A stretch of DNA of 64,000 nucleotides, taken from Streptomyces humidus (GTDB taxonomy: Bacteria; Actinomycetota; Actinomycetes; Streptomycetales; Streptomycetaceae). A model generated the notes under the pieces. It saw only the letters and a list, made by a program, of their open reading frames with translations. It was not told the DNA's origin and did not search any database. The translations under genes were made by a program, and so were the position numbers. The stretch is taken from assembly GCF_014649655.1 (NCBI RefSeq), contig NZ_BMTL01000013.1:124001-188000 (forward strand), read 5' to 3'. Shown here piece after piece: positions 42,224 to 50,374 of the stretch. Numbering within the stretch: the first letter of the stretch is position 1; each line of letters opens with the position of its first letter.

Positions 42224-42283
42224 GTTCACGGACGGGCACGGTTCACGGACGGGCACGGTTCACGGACGGGCACGGTTCACGGG
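42224..42283. repeat. 17-bp tandem repeat, 3.5 copies
   Basis: Unit GTTCACGGACGGGCACG repeated at 42224, 42241 and 42258, then a partial copy to 42283. It sits between the convergent antitoxin-like and dioxygenase-like genes. Copy number is likely variable between strains. Confidence 0.95.
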
Positions 42284-42351
42284 CGGCTTCAGCTCATGCC
42301 TTGGCTCGGCTCACGCCCCGGTCAGGTTCACGCCCCGCAGCCCCACGGCCG

Positions 42352-43167
42352 TCACGACCAGGTCGCGACCACGTAGCCCACGCCGTACGGCGCGTCCTCG
42401 TACAGCAGCGCGCCCGTCAGCCCGGCGCCCTCGGCGGCGCCCGCGAGCACCTGCCACGGCGCCCGGCCGCAGGCCTTGAGCGCGTACGCCAGCTCCGCGT
42501 CCAGCGCTCCGAGCGCCGCCACGTCCGCCGCGCCGAGCGCGCGGGCGACCTCCGCGTCGAAGGGCGCGGCGCGCTCGTCGAGGTAGCCGGGAGCCTTCAG
42601 GGTCCGGCACGCGCTCGCGTCGCCCATCACCAGCAGGGCGACCCGCCCGGACGCGGCGCCGATCTCCCGGCCGACCTCGAGACACCGCTCGGTCGTGAGC
42701 TGCTCGCCGACGCCGAGTCCCCCGACCGGGGCGGCCGACCATCCGGCCCGCTCCAGCAGCCAGGCGCCGACGGCGAGGGACGGCGGCAGGTCGCGGGCGG
42801 ACGATACGCGTGACGCGCGTGACGCGTGTGACGCGTGTGACGCGTGTGACGCGTGTGACGCGTCCTGTGCATCTGGTGCGTCCGGTACGACAGGTGTGCC
42901 CGATGCAGCCGCGTCGGCGCGGCCGAGGCGTACGCCCACGTCCACTCCGAACGCGCGGAACGAACCCGGCGCGCCTTCCGGGTGGAGGCCTCGGCCGGCC
43001 TTCTCGGCGGGTCCGACGACCACGAGCCGGTCCGGCCGGGCGGCCGCCAGCACGGCCAGCGCGTCGGAGCAGGCGGTACGCGCCGCGTCCAGCTCGGGCG
43101 CGGCGCCCGCGGCGACCTCGGGCACGAGCAGCGGCGGACAGGGGCAGACTGAGGCGGCGACAAGCAT
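42352..43167 (-). CDS. Class III extradiol dioxygenase-like (MEMO-type) protein
   Basis: 271 residues. MLVAASVCPCPPLLVPEVA begins the family; VVVGPAEKAG, LLVMGDASACRTLKAPGYLDERAAPFDAEVARALGAAD, and the CGRAPWQVLAGA end are typical of the actinomycete LigB-like group, which need not be a true dioxygenase. Residues about 101-122 are a HASHASHASHASRASR run encoded by 9-bp tandem repeats, an insertion in an otherwise ordered protein. Alternative: the MEMO fold without enzyme activity. It lies 114 bases downstream of miaB on the same strand. Confidence 0.7.
   Translation of the reverse strand: MLVAASVCPCPPLLVPEVAAGAAPELDAARTACSDALAVLAAARPDRLVVVGPAEKAGRGLHPEGAPGSFRAFGVDVGVRLGRADAAASGTPVVPDAPDAQDASHASHASHASHASRASRVSSARDLPPSLAVGAWLLERAGWSAAPVGGLGVGEQLTTERCLEVGREIGAASGRVALLVMGDASACRTLKAPGYLDERAAPFDAEVARALGAADVAALGALDAELAYALKACGRAPWQVLAGAAEGAGLTGALLYEDAPYGVGYVVATWS
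42806..42863 (-). repeat. In-frame 9-bp coding repeats (His-Ala-Ser tract)
   Basis: GCGTGTGAC-type units, about six copies, inside the dioxygenase-like gene. Because the unit is three codons, copy-number change alters the protein length without a frameshift. Confidence 0.9.
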
Positions 43168-43281
43168 GATCGGCAGGGTAGCCCCGCAGGCGAGCCTCGG
43201 GGCGCCCTCGGCTCGGATGCCCCAGTGGGCCCCTGGGTGGGGCGTGGCCGGTGGGCCCCGGCCGTCCGCCCCGGCCGTGGG

Positions 43282-44811
43282 TCAGTCGCAGCCGCAGCCG
43301 CTGCCCGTGGCCACCGGAAGCGGCGCGGGCACGCCGATCCCGGGCAGGCCGAGCAGAACGCCGGCCGGCTTGGCCGCCTGCTCCGCGGTGCGCTTCTCCC
43401 AGGCGTCACCCGCGCGCGTGCGGCGCACGTCCAGGACCGCGCCCTCGGCCAGGAGGTGGTGCGGGGCGGCGTACGTGATCTCGACCGTCACCACGTCGCC
43501 GGGGCGCACCTGCCGCTCCGGCTTGGTGAAGTGCACCAGACGGTTGTCGGGTGCACGGCCGGACAGGCGGTGGGTGGCGCCGTCCTTGCGGCCCTCGCCC
43601 TCGGCCACCATCAGCTCCAGGGTGCGGCCGACCTGCTTCTTGTTCTCCTCCCAGGAGATCTCCTCCTGGAGGGCGACGAGGCGCTCGTACCGCGCCTGCA
43701 CGACCTCCTTGGGAATCTGGTTCTCCATGGTCGCGGCCGGGGTGCCGGGGCGCTTGGAGTACTGAAAGGTGAACGCCTGCGCGAAGCGGGCCTCGCGGAC
43801 CGCGTGCAGGGTCTGCTCGAAGTCCTCCTCGGTCTCGCCGGGGAAGCCCACGATGATGTCGGTGGTGATCGCCGCGTGCGGGATGGCGGCGCGCACCTTC
43901 TCGATGATCCCGAGGTAGCGCTCCTGGCGGTAGGAGCGGCGCATCGCCTTCAGGACGGTGTCCGAGCCGGACTGCATCGGCATGTGCAGCTGCGGCATCA
44001 CGTTGGGCGTCTCGGCCATGGCGGCGATGACGTCGTCGGTGAAGTCGCGGGGGTGCGGGGAGGTGAAGCGGACGCGCTCCAGGCCCTCGATCGCGCCGCA
44101 CGCGCGGAGCAGCTTGCTGAAGGCCTCGCGGTCGCCGATGTCGGAACCGTAGGCGTTGACGTTCTGGCCGAGCAGGGTGATCTCGCAGACCCCCTCCGCG
44201 ACCAGAGCCTCGATCTCGGCCAGGATGTCGCCGGTGCGGCGGTCCTTCTCCTTGCCGCGCAGCGCCGGGACGATGCAGAACGTGCACGTGTTGTTGCATC
44301 CCACGGAGATCGACACCCAGGCCGCGTAGGCGCTCTCGCGCCGCGTCGGCAGGGTGGACGGGAACGCTTCCAGCGACTCCGCGATCTCGACCTGGGCCTC
44401 TTCCTGCACGCGCGCGCGTTCCAGCAGGACCGGCAGCTTGCCGATGTTGTGCGTGCCGAAGACGACGTCCACCCAGGGCGCCTTCTTCACGATGGTGTCG
44501 CGGTCCTTCTGCGCGAGGCAGCCGCCGACCGCGATCTGCATCCCGGGCCGGCTCGCCTTGCGCGGCGCCAGCCGGCCGAGGTTGCCGTAGAGCCGGTTGT
44601 CGGCGTTCTCGCGCACCGCGCAGGTGTTGAAGACGACGACGTCCGCGTCGCCGTCCGAGCCCTCGGGGGCGCGCACGTACCCGGCCTCTTCGAGCAGCCC
44701 GGACAATCGCTCGGAGTCGTGGACGTTCATCTGGCACCCGTAAGTGCGGATCTCGTAGCTCTTGGGGGCTTGGACGTCCACTGCGAGGCTCCGGTCGCTG
44801 CTGCTGGTCAT
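43282..44811 (-). CDS. miaB: tRNA-2-methylthio-N6-dimethylallyladenosine synthase MiaB
   Basis: 509 residues. N-terminal UPF0004 domain with Cys26, Cys64 and Cys98 (auxiliary Fe-S cluster), radical-SAM core with C172-NNT-C176-TF-C179, and a C-terminal TRAM domain (about 385-460). It adds the methylthio group to i6A37 made by MiaA. An extra tail ends GSGCGCD, two more Cys beyond the normal end. The ATG start is consistent with family length. Confidence 0.97.
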   Translation of the reverse strand: MTSSSDRSLAVDVQAPKSYEIRTYGCQMNVHDSERLSGLLEEAGYVRAPEGSDGDADVVVFNTCAVRENADNRLYGNLGRLAPRKASRPGMQIAVGGCLAQKDRDTIVKKAPWVDVVFGTHNIGKLPVLLERARVQEEAQVEIAESLEAFPSTLPTRRESAYAAWVSISVGCNNTCTFCIVPALRGKEKDRRTGDILAEIEALVAEGVCEITLLGQNVNAYGSDIGDREAFSKLLRACGAIEGLERVRFTSPHPRDFTDDVIAAMAETPNVMPQLHMPMQSGSDTVLKAMRRSYRQERYLGIIEKVRAAIPHAAITTDIIVGFPGETEEDFEQTLHAVREARFAQAFTFQYSKRPGTPAATMENQIPKEVVQARYERLVALQEEISWEENKKQVGRTLELMVAEGEGRKDGATHRLSGRAPDNRLVHFTKPERQVRPGDVVTVEITYAAPHHLLAEGAVLDVRRTRAGDAWEKRTAEQAAKPAGVLLGLPGIGVPAPLPVATGSGCGCD

Positions 44812-44877
44812 GGCTCAAGGGTAGGCGCTCCCCGGGGGACGCCCGCCGCCTCCGCGGTCCGGGGGCCTCGACGGCCT

Positions 44878-45684
44878 TCAGGGATCGATCAGCCCGGCGC
44901 GGATCGCGTAGCGGGTGAGTTCCAGCCGGTCGCGCATGCCGAGCTTGTGCAGGAGGTTGGCTCGGTGCCGTTCGACCGTCTTGGCGCTGATGAAGAGCAG
45001 CGCGCCGATCTCCCTGGAGGTGTGCCCCTCGGCCACGAGCTTGAGTATCTCCTCCTCGCGCTCGGTGATGGGCCGTTCGGGCAGGCCGTCGACGTCGCCG
45101 CCGCGGTGCAGCCGGTCCAGGTACGAGCGGACGAGCGCCCGCTCCGCGCCGGGGTAGATGAACGGCTCGTCGCGCACGACCGCGTGGCACGCCTCGACCA
45201 GATCCCGGTCGGCGACCGACTTCAGCACGTATCCCCCGGCCCCGGCCTTGAGTGCCTCGAAGAAGTACTGCTCGTTGTCGTACATGGTCAGGATGAGGAT
45301 GGGCAGCGCCGGAAGTCTGCGGGAGAGTTCACGCGCCGCCTGCAGCCCGGTCATCCTGGGCATGGCCACGTCGAGGACGGCGAGATCGACGTCCCCCTCC
45401 CGGGCGCGTTCGACCGCCTCGGCCCCGTCGCCGGCCTCGGCGACCACCGTCAGGTCGGGCTCGCCGTCCAGGATGAGCCGCACCCCCCGGCGTACGAGTG
45501 TGTGGTCGTCGGCGAGGAGGACGCGGATCGGCGCGGACGGCACCGGCGACGCAAGCGGCGCGAACGGTTCGGACGACACGGACGGCGAGGACGGCGGGAA
45601 CGGCGGGGAGGGTTCGGGCCGGGGGGCCGAGGCCGCCGGCGGCCTCGACGGCGTCGATGCCGCCGGAGAGGCGCCGTCCGTCAT
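44878..45684 (-). CDS. NarL/LuxR-family response regulator
   Basis: 268 residues. A Pro/Ser-rich N-terminal extension of about 50 residues precedes the receiver domain (about 53-170; phosphoacceptor Asp105 in LAVLDVAMP, Lys in YVLKSVAD). The C-terminal LuxR helix-turn-helix is LTEREEEILKLVAEGHTSREIGALLFISAKTVERHRANLLHKLG-like. The start overlaps the kinase stop by 4 bases (ATGA) with GGAGG upstream, supporting the long start and translational coupling. The pair corresponds to S. coelicolor SCO5784/SCO5785, reported to affect antibiotic and extracellular enzyme production. Confidence 0.92.
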   Translation of the reverse strand: MTDGASPAASTPSRPPAASAPRPEPSPPFPPSSPSVSSEPFAPLASPVPSAPIRVLLADDHTLVRRGVRLILDGEPDLTVVAEAGDGAEAVERAREGDVDLAVLDVAMPRMTGLQAARELSRRLPALPILILTMYDNEQYFFEALKAGAGGYVLKSVADRDLVEACHAVVRDEPFIYPGAERALVRSYLDRLHRGGDVDGLPERPITEREEEILKLVAEGHTSREIGALLFISAKTVERHRANLLHKLGMRDRLELTRYAIRAGLIDP

Positions 45685-46676
45685 CGGAGGCCTCCGGCGG
45701 AGAAGTCCGGGGCGGCCGGCGCCACGGCGGGGCCCGCCGTGGCCCGCAGTCGTACGTCCGTCCCGCCGCCGCTGCCGTCCGCGTCCGACGAGACGGTGAG
45801 GACCGCGCCGATCAGCAGGGCCCGCTCGCGCATCCCGCGGATACCGGCGCCCTCTCCGGCCTGCGCGCCCAGGCCCTTGCCGTTGTCCCGTACGAGGAGT
45901 TCGACGCCGTCGGCGGCGGGGCGCAGCCAGAGTTCGGCGCGGTCGGCGCCCGAGTGCCGCGCGGTGTTGGTGAGGGCTTCCTGAGCCACGCGGTACAGCA
46001 CCAGTTCCGTCTCCTCGGTCAGTGGGGGCAGCGGGGCGCGAAGATCGTGGCGGACCGTCAGCCCGTGGGTGGTGAACTCGGTGGCCAAGGAGCGCAGGGC
46101 GCTGAGCAGGCCGAGCTCGTCGAGGACTCCGGGGCGCAGCCGGCGGGCGATGCGACGGATCTCGTCCAGGCCGTCCCGGGTGGCCTCCTGCGCCTGGGCC
46201 AGTTCCTCGCGCAGGTCCGTCGGGGCCCGGTCGGCGACGCGCTTGAGCTGGAGCAGCACGGCGGTCAGCGTCTGCCCCACCTCGTCGTGGAGCTCGCGGG
46301 CGATGCGGTGGCGCTCCCGTTCCTGCGCAGACAGCGCCCCTGCGGCGCTGGCGGCGCGCTCGGCCTCGAGCCGGTCCAGCATGGCGTTGTACGTGGTGAT
46401 CAGCTCGGCCGTCTCCACCGGCCCCGAGACCACGGCACGGACCCCCGGGTGCAGCAGGTCGGCGTCGGCCATGGCCCGGCCGAGCCGCCCCAGCGGCGCC
46501 AGGCCGACGCGCAGCACGACCGCGTTGACGGCCAGCAACGCGGCCAGACCGGCCACCACCACGAGCACCTCGCCCGGCAGTATCGGCGTGGAGACGGTCA
46601 CCGGACCCAGGAGCAGCGCGGCCGCCACGACCAGTCCCATGGCGTCGAGGACGAAGATCCGCCAGAACAACGACAC
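45681..46676 (-). CDS. Sensor histidine kinase (HisKA_3 type), NarL-pair
   Basis: 331 residues from a GTG with AAGGAG 9 bases upstream. Two N-terminal membrane segments (about 8-25 and 34-52), a HAMP-like stretch, then the HisKA_3 dimerisation domain with phosphoacceptor His in RHRIARELHDEVGQTL. The ATPase domain (about 225-320) has VAQEALTNTARHS (N box) and VRDNGKGLG (G1). There is no large extracellular sensor domain, so the signal is probably membrane- or cytoplasm-derived. First gene of the pair; divergent from khtTU. Confidence 0.9.
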   Translation of the reverse strand: MSLFWRIFVLDAMGLVVAAALLLGPVTVSTPILPGEVLVVVAGLAALLAVNAVVLRVGLAPLGRLGRAMADADLLHPGVRAVVSGPVETAELITTYNAMLDRLEAERAASAAGALSAQERERHRIARELHDEVGQTLTAVLLQLKRVADRAPTDLREELAQAQEATRDGLDEIRRIARRLRPGVLDELGLLSALRSLATEFTTHGLTVRHDLRAPLPPLTEETELVLYRVAQEALTNTARHSGADRAELWLRPAADGVELLVRDNGKGLGAQAGEGAGIRGMRERALLIGAVLTVSSDADGSGGGTDVRLRATAGPAVAPAAPDFSAGGLR

Positions 46677-46878
46677 GTGCGCGGCTCCTTCCCGCCTGCC
46701 TCTCCTGTCTCTTCTGCCTCTTGTGTCGCTTGTGTCTCTCTTACCTCTTTCGCCCCAGTCGCCTCGTCGGCCTCGTCGGCCTCGGCCGCCTCGGCCGGCG
46801 CGGGCAGAACCGTCCCGGCCGCGTCTCCATGGCGCCGCCGTGACCAGCCTCTCCAGGGGCCGGTGGCCCTGTCCATCC

Positions 46879-46900
46879 GTGACGACACCCATGTCGTCAC
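46879..46900. promoter_or_regulatory. 22-bp dyad between kinase gene and khtTU
   Basis: Perfect arms GTGACGACA / TGTCGTCAC separated by CCCA, 134 bases upstream of khtT and 203 upstream of the kinase gene, in a 357-base divergent region. It has the size and symmetry of a dimeric regulator site; NarL-type regulators often bind such dyads. The regulator is unknown. Confidence 0.6.
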
Positions 46901-47033
46901 CGTACGGGCAGGTGGCAGCATGGCGACTCCGGGCACCAGCCCGTAGACGTCACCGCCCGACGACGGCCACGAAGCACGACTGCGACCACAACCACGAACA
47001 CGAACACGAACACGACCAGCAAGGGGAAGAAAC

Positions 47034-47519
47034 GTGCCTGCTCCACGTCTCCGAACGACTCCGCTCCCAGGCATCGGAGTCCAGTACGACCTCGTGACGC
47101 GGGAGCAGCGGCACCTGTCGGTCGTGGCGCACCGCGACGGCGCCCGCACGGTGAACGTGTACCGGACCGACGACCCCGACTCCTGCGCCCAGTCGCTGCG
47201 GCTGACCGGCGCCGAGGCGGACGCGCTGATCGACGCCCTGATGCCGTCCCACCACAGCGCGAGCCTGCTGTACACGACCGATCTGGGACTGGTCGCCGAG
47301 CGGGTGGAGGTCGCGGCGACCTCCCGCTGGAACGGGCGGCTGCTGGGCGACACCCGGATGCGCACGGAGACCGGCGCCTCGATCGTGGCCGTGCTGCGGC
47401 GGGCCGAGGCGATCCCGTCCCCGACGCCGGACTTCCGTCTCGCGGGCGGTGACACGCTCATCGTAGTCGGCACCCGCGAAGGCGTGGACGCGGCCGCGGC
47501 GATCCTCGGTCGGGAGTGA
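47034..47519 (+). CDS. khtT: KhtT-like regulatory subunit of a K+/H+ antiporter
   Basis: 161 residues, GTG start with GGGGAAG upstream. GIGVQYDLVTREQRHLSVVAHRDGARTVNVY opens an N-terminal KhtT-like domain; the C-terminal half (about 85-160) is an RCK_C/TrkA-C domain (VAATSRWNGRLLGDT, TGASIVAVLRRAEAIPSPTPDFRLAGGDTLIVVGTREGVDAAAAIL) that binds a ligand. In Bacillus, KhtT gates KhtU for potassium efflux. The stop is 4 bases before khtU, so the two are coupled. Confidence 0.85.
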   Translation: MPAPRLRTTPLPGIGVQYDLVTREQRHLSVVAHRDGARTVNVYRTDDPDSCAQSLRLTGAEADALIDALMPSHHSASLLYTTDLGLVAERVEVAATSRWNGRLLGDTRMRTETGASIVAVLRRAEAIPSPTPDFRLAGGDTLIVVGTREGVDAAAAILGRE

Positions 47520-47523
47520 TCGA

Positions 47524-48750
47524 GTGCACTCCGCCGTCCTGCTGATCGAGTTCGGTTCCATCATCCTCGCCCTCGGCCTGCTCGGCCGGTTCGCGGCCCG
47601 TTTCCGGTTCTCGCCGATCCCGCTCTATCTGCTGGCCGGGCTGGCCTTCGGCGAAGGCGGGCTGTTGCCGCTGGGCGCGAGCGAGGAGTTCGTGGCCACC
47701 GGCGCCGAGATCGGCGTCATCCTGCTGCTGCTGATGCTCGGCCTGGAGTACACGGCGAGCGATCTGGTCTCCAACCTCAAGGCCCACTATCCGTCCGGTC
47801 TCGTCGACTGTTCCCTCAACGCCCTGCCGGGCGCTGCCGCCGCGCTGCTGCTGGGCTGGGGGCCGGTGGCCGCCGTGGTGCTTGCGGGGGTCACCTGGAT
47901 CTCGTCCTCCGGGGTGATCGCCAAGGTGCTGGGCGACCTGGGGCGGGTCGGCAACCGGGAGACGCCGGTCATCCTCAGCGTGCTGGTGCTGGAGGACCTG
48001 GCCATGGCCGTCTACCTGCCGATCGTCACCGCTCTGGTGGCCGGGGTGGGACTGGCGGCCGGCAGCATGACCCTGGCGGTCGCGCTGGGCGTGGCGGGCC
48101 TCGTGCTGTTCGCCGCGGTTCGCTACGGCCGGGTGATCTCGCGCTTCGTGTCGAGCGACGACCCGGAGAAGCTGCTCCTGGTCGTGCTGGGCCTGACGAT
48201 CCTCGTCGCCGGCGTGGCACAGCAACTGCAGGTGTCGGCGGCGGTGGGGGCGTTCCTGGTGGGCATCGCGCTGTCCGGGGAGGTCGCCGAAGGCGCGCAC
48301 ACGCTGCTGAGCCCGCTGCGGGACCTCTTCGCCGCGGTCTTCTTCGTCTTCTTCGGGCTGCACACCGACCCGGCGAGCATCCCGCCGGTCCTTCTGCCGG
48401 CCCTGGCGCTGGCCGTCGTCACCGCCGCGACGAAGATCGCCACCGGCTACTGGGCGGCCCGGCGGGCCGGCATCTCCGTCAAGGGACGCTGGCGGACGGG
48501 CGGTGCGCTGGTGGCACGCGGGGAGTTCTCGATCGTCATCGCCGGACTGGCGGTCACCGCCGGGATCGAGCCGTCCCTCGGCCCGCTGGCCACCGCGTAC
48601 GTCCTGATCCTGGTCGTGATCGGTCCGCTCACCGCCCGCTACACGGAGCCGCTCGCGGCCTGGTGGACGCGCCGCCGGGAGCCTCGCGGGACGGCCGCCG
48701 TAGCGGACCATGCGGTCGAGGCGCGCCCCCAGACGCCGGTGGGCGACTGA
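47524..48750 (+). CDS. khtU: KhtU-like monovalent cation:proton antiporter (CPA2)
   Basis: 408 residues with about 12 membrane segments. GLLGRFAARFRFSPIPLYLLAGLAFGEGG and LLLLMLGLEYTASDL are the CPA2 N-terminus; VILSVLVLEDLAMAVYLP holds the conserved Asp pair region; GEFSIVIAGLAV is near the end. It exchanges K+ (perhaps Na+) for protons at the cell membrane. The TrkA-N domain of KefB/C types is absent, so regulation must come from KhtT. GTG start with GGAGTGA upstream. Confidence 0.88.
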   Translation: MHSAVLLIEFGSIILALGLLGRFAARFRFSPIPLYLLAGLAFGEGGLLPLGASEEFVATGAEIGVILLLLMLGLEYTASDLVSNLKAHYPSGLVDCSLNALPGAAAALLLGWGPVAAVVLAGVTWISSSGVIAKVLGDLGRVGNRETPVILSVLVLEDLAMAVYLPIVTALVAGVGLAAGSMTLAVALGVAGLVLFAAVRYGRVISRFVSSDDPEKLLLVVLGLTILVAGVAQQLQVSAAVGAFLVGIALSGEVAEGAHTLLSPLRDLFAAVFFVFFGLHTDPASIPPVLLPALALAVVTAATKIATGYWAARRAGISVKGRWRTGGALVARGEFSIVIAGLAVTAGIEPSLGPLATAYVLILVVIGPLTARYTEPLAAWWTRRREPRGTAAVADHAVEARPQTPVGD

Positions 48751-48872
48751 CGCGGGCGCGGACTCCGGCAGGGACGACCGCGGCGAACGCAGACCCCGGC
48801 ATGGGCGTCGGCGGGGACGGCCGAGGCGAGGCACGGCGGCCCCGGAGGGCCGCGCGTGCACGTCCCGAGCCG

Positions 48873-49277
48873 TCAGGCGCCCTCGGGCGTCCACCCCTGC
48901 CGGCGCAGCACCGCGGACACGTCGGGCGGCAGGTAGTGCTCGCCCTTGAGCACCTTGCCGTCGGCACGGCGGGTGACCTGCCCGTCGGGGCCGAGTTTGG
49001 TCATGTTGGAGCGGTGGATCTCGGCGAGCACCGCGTCGAGGTCCATCCCGTGCACCAGAGCCGTGCCGTAGGCGATGTAGACGACGTCGGCCAGCTCGTG
49101 CGCCAGCCGGTCCAGCGGGCCGCTCACGGACACCTCGGCGGCCTCGGCCGCCTCCTCGGCGAGCAGGCTTGCGCGCTGCGCGGCGAGACGCGGCGACACC
49201 TGCGTCGGGGTGGTGCGGACGTCGAGCCCGAAGGCACGGTGGAACTCACGGACCAGATCGGCGGGCGAGGAACTCAT
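48873..49277 (-). CDS. MazG-like nucleotide pyrophosphohydrolase
   Basis: 134 residues, about one all-alpha NTP-PPase domain. SLLAEEAAEAAEV supplies the EExxE metal site and HELADVVYIAYGTALVHG the ExxD part; GMDLDAVLAEIHRSNMTKLGPDGQVTRRADGKVLKG is the typical C-terminal region. It would hydrolyse non-canonical or excess nucleoside triphosphates. Convergent with khtU; separated from the divergent TAXI gene by 98 bases. Confidence 0.85.
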   Translation of the reverse strand: MSSSPADLVREFHRAFGLDVRTTPTQVSPRLAAQRASLLAEEAAEAAEVSVSGPLDRLAHELADVVYIAYGTALVHGMDLDAVLAEIHRSNMTKLGPDGQVTRRADGKVLKGEHYLPPDVSAVLRRQGWTPEGA

Positions 49278-49375
49278 GCCACGACTGTAACGACGGCCAC
49301 CGACAAGCCCGTCCGCCCCGGCCCCGTGCGCCCCGGCCTGGTCAGCACCTCGTGCGGGCTGGCAGGATCGCGGGC

Positions 49376-50374
49376 ATGTCCAAGGTGTTCTCCCGTCCCG
49401 TCAGACGCGGCGTCCTGGGCGGCACGGTCGCCGCCGCCGTCGTCATGGGGCTGCTGCTGTGGTGGATGCTGCCTCTGGGCGAGGAGCCGCCGAGCGGTTC
49501 GATCACCTTCAGCACGGGGACGACGAGCGGCGTCTACTACGAGTACGGCAGCCAGCTGCGTGACGCGCTCGCCAGGGACATGCCCGATCTGAACGTGAAC
49601 CTGACGGCCAGCAACGGGTCGCCGGAGAACGTCGAGCGGGTGGCGACGGGCGAGGCCGACTTCACCATCGCCGCGGCCGACGCCGTGCAGACGTACGAGG
49701 CGCAGCACCCCGACGGGGCGGCCAGGCTGCGCGGGGTGGCCCGGCTGTACGACGACTACGTCCAGCTCGTGGTGGCCCGGGACTCGTCCGTCCGCTCCAT
49801 CGCGGACCTCCGTGGCAGGACCGTGGCTACCGGCCTCCCTCGTTCCGGTGTGCGGCTGATCGCGGAGCGGGTGCTCAAGGCGGCGGGCCTGGACCCGGCG
49901 AAGGACATCAAGGCCGAGTCGGAGGGCATCGACACCGGCCCGGAGAAGCTGAAGCGGGGCGAGATCGACGCCTTCTTCTGGTCCGGCGGGGTGCCGACGG
50001 CCGGGCTGGAGAAACTGGCCGACACCTTCACCTTCCGGTTCGTGCCGATCAGCTCCGACCTCGTCGCCCGGATGCACGACCAGGACGACTCCACCGGCTA
50101 CTACCGGGCCACGAACATGCCCGAGTCGGCCTACCCCACCGTCCAGAACGGCTCCACCGTGGCGACGATCGCGGTGTCCAACCTGCTCATCACCCGCACG
50201 GACACGGCCCCCCGGCTCACCGAGTGGCTGACCCGTACCGTGATCAGGAGCCGGGACGGCATCGGCGCGCACGTGCACTCGGCCCAGTTGGTCGATCTGC
50301 GCACCGCCATCTACACCGACCCGCTCAAGCTCCACGAGGGCGCCCGGCGCTACTACCGCTCGGTCAAGCCCTAG
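49376..50374 (+). CDS. TAXI-family TRAP-type solute-binding protein (orphan)
   Basis: 332 residues. An N-terminal hydrophobic segment (about 12-34, RGVLGGTVAAAVVMGLLLWWML) without lipobox is a signal anchor or Sec signal. The TAXI fold follows: ITFSTGTTSGVYYEYGSQLRDAL, GEADFTIAAADAVQTYE, YDDYVQLVVARDS, DLRGRTVATGLPRSGVRLIAERVL and EGIDTGPEKLKRGEIDAFFWSGGVPT. TAXI proteins normally deliver glutamate-like or other acids to a TRAP permease, but no permease gene is present. Its last 11 bases overlap the end of gluK on the other strand. A role in sensing for GluK is a hypothesis. Confidence 0.85.
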   Translation: MSKVFSRPVRRGVLGGTVAAAVVMGLLLWWMLPLGEEPPSGSITFSTGTTSGVYYEYGSQLRDALARDMPDLNVNLTASNGSPENVERVATGEADFTIAAADAVQTYEAQHPDGAARLRGVARLYDDYVQLVVARDSSVRSIADLRGRTVATGLPRSGVRLIAERVLKAAGLDPAKDIKAESEGIDTGPEKLKRGEIDAFFWSGGVPTAGLEKLADTFTFRFVPISSDLVARMHDQDDSTGYYRATNMPESAYPTVQNGSTVATIAVSNLLITRTDTAPRLTEWLTRTVIRSRDGIGAHVHSAQLVDLRTAIYTDPLKLHEGARRYYRSVKP

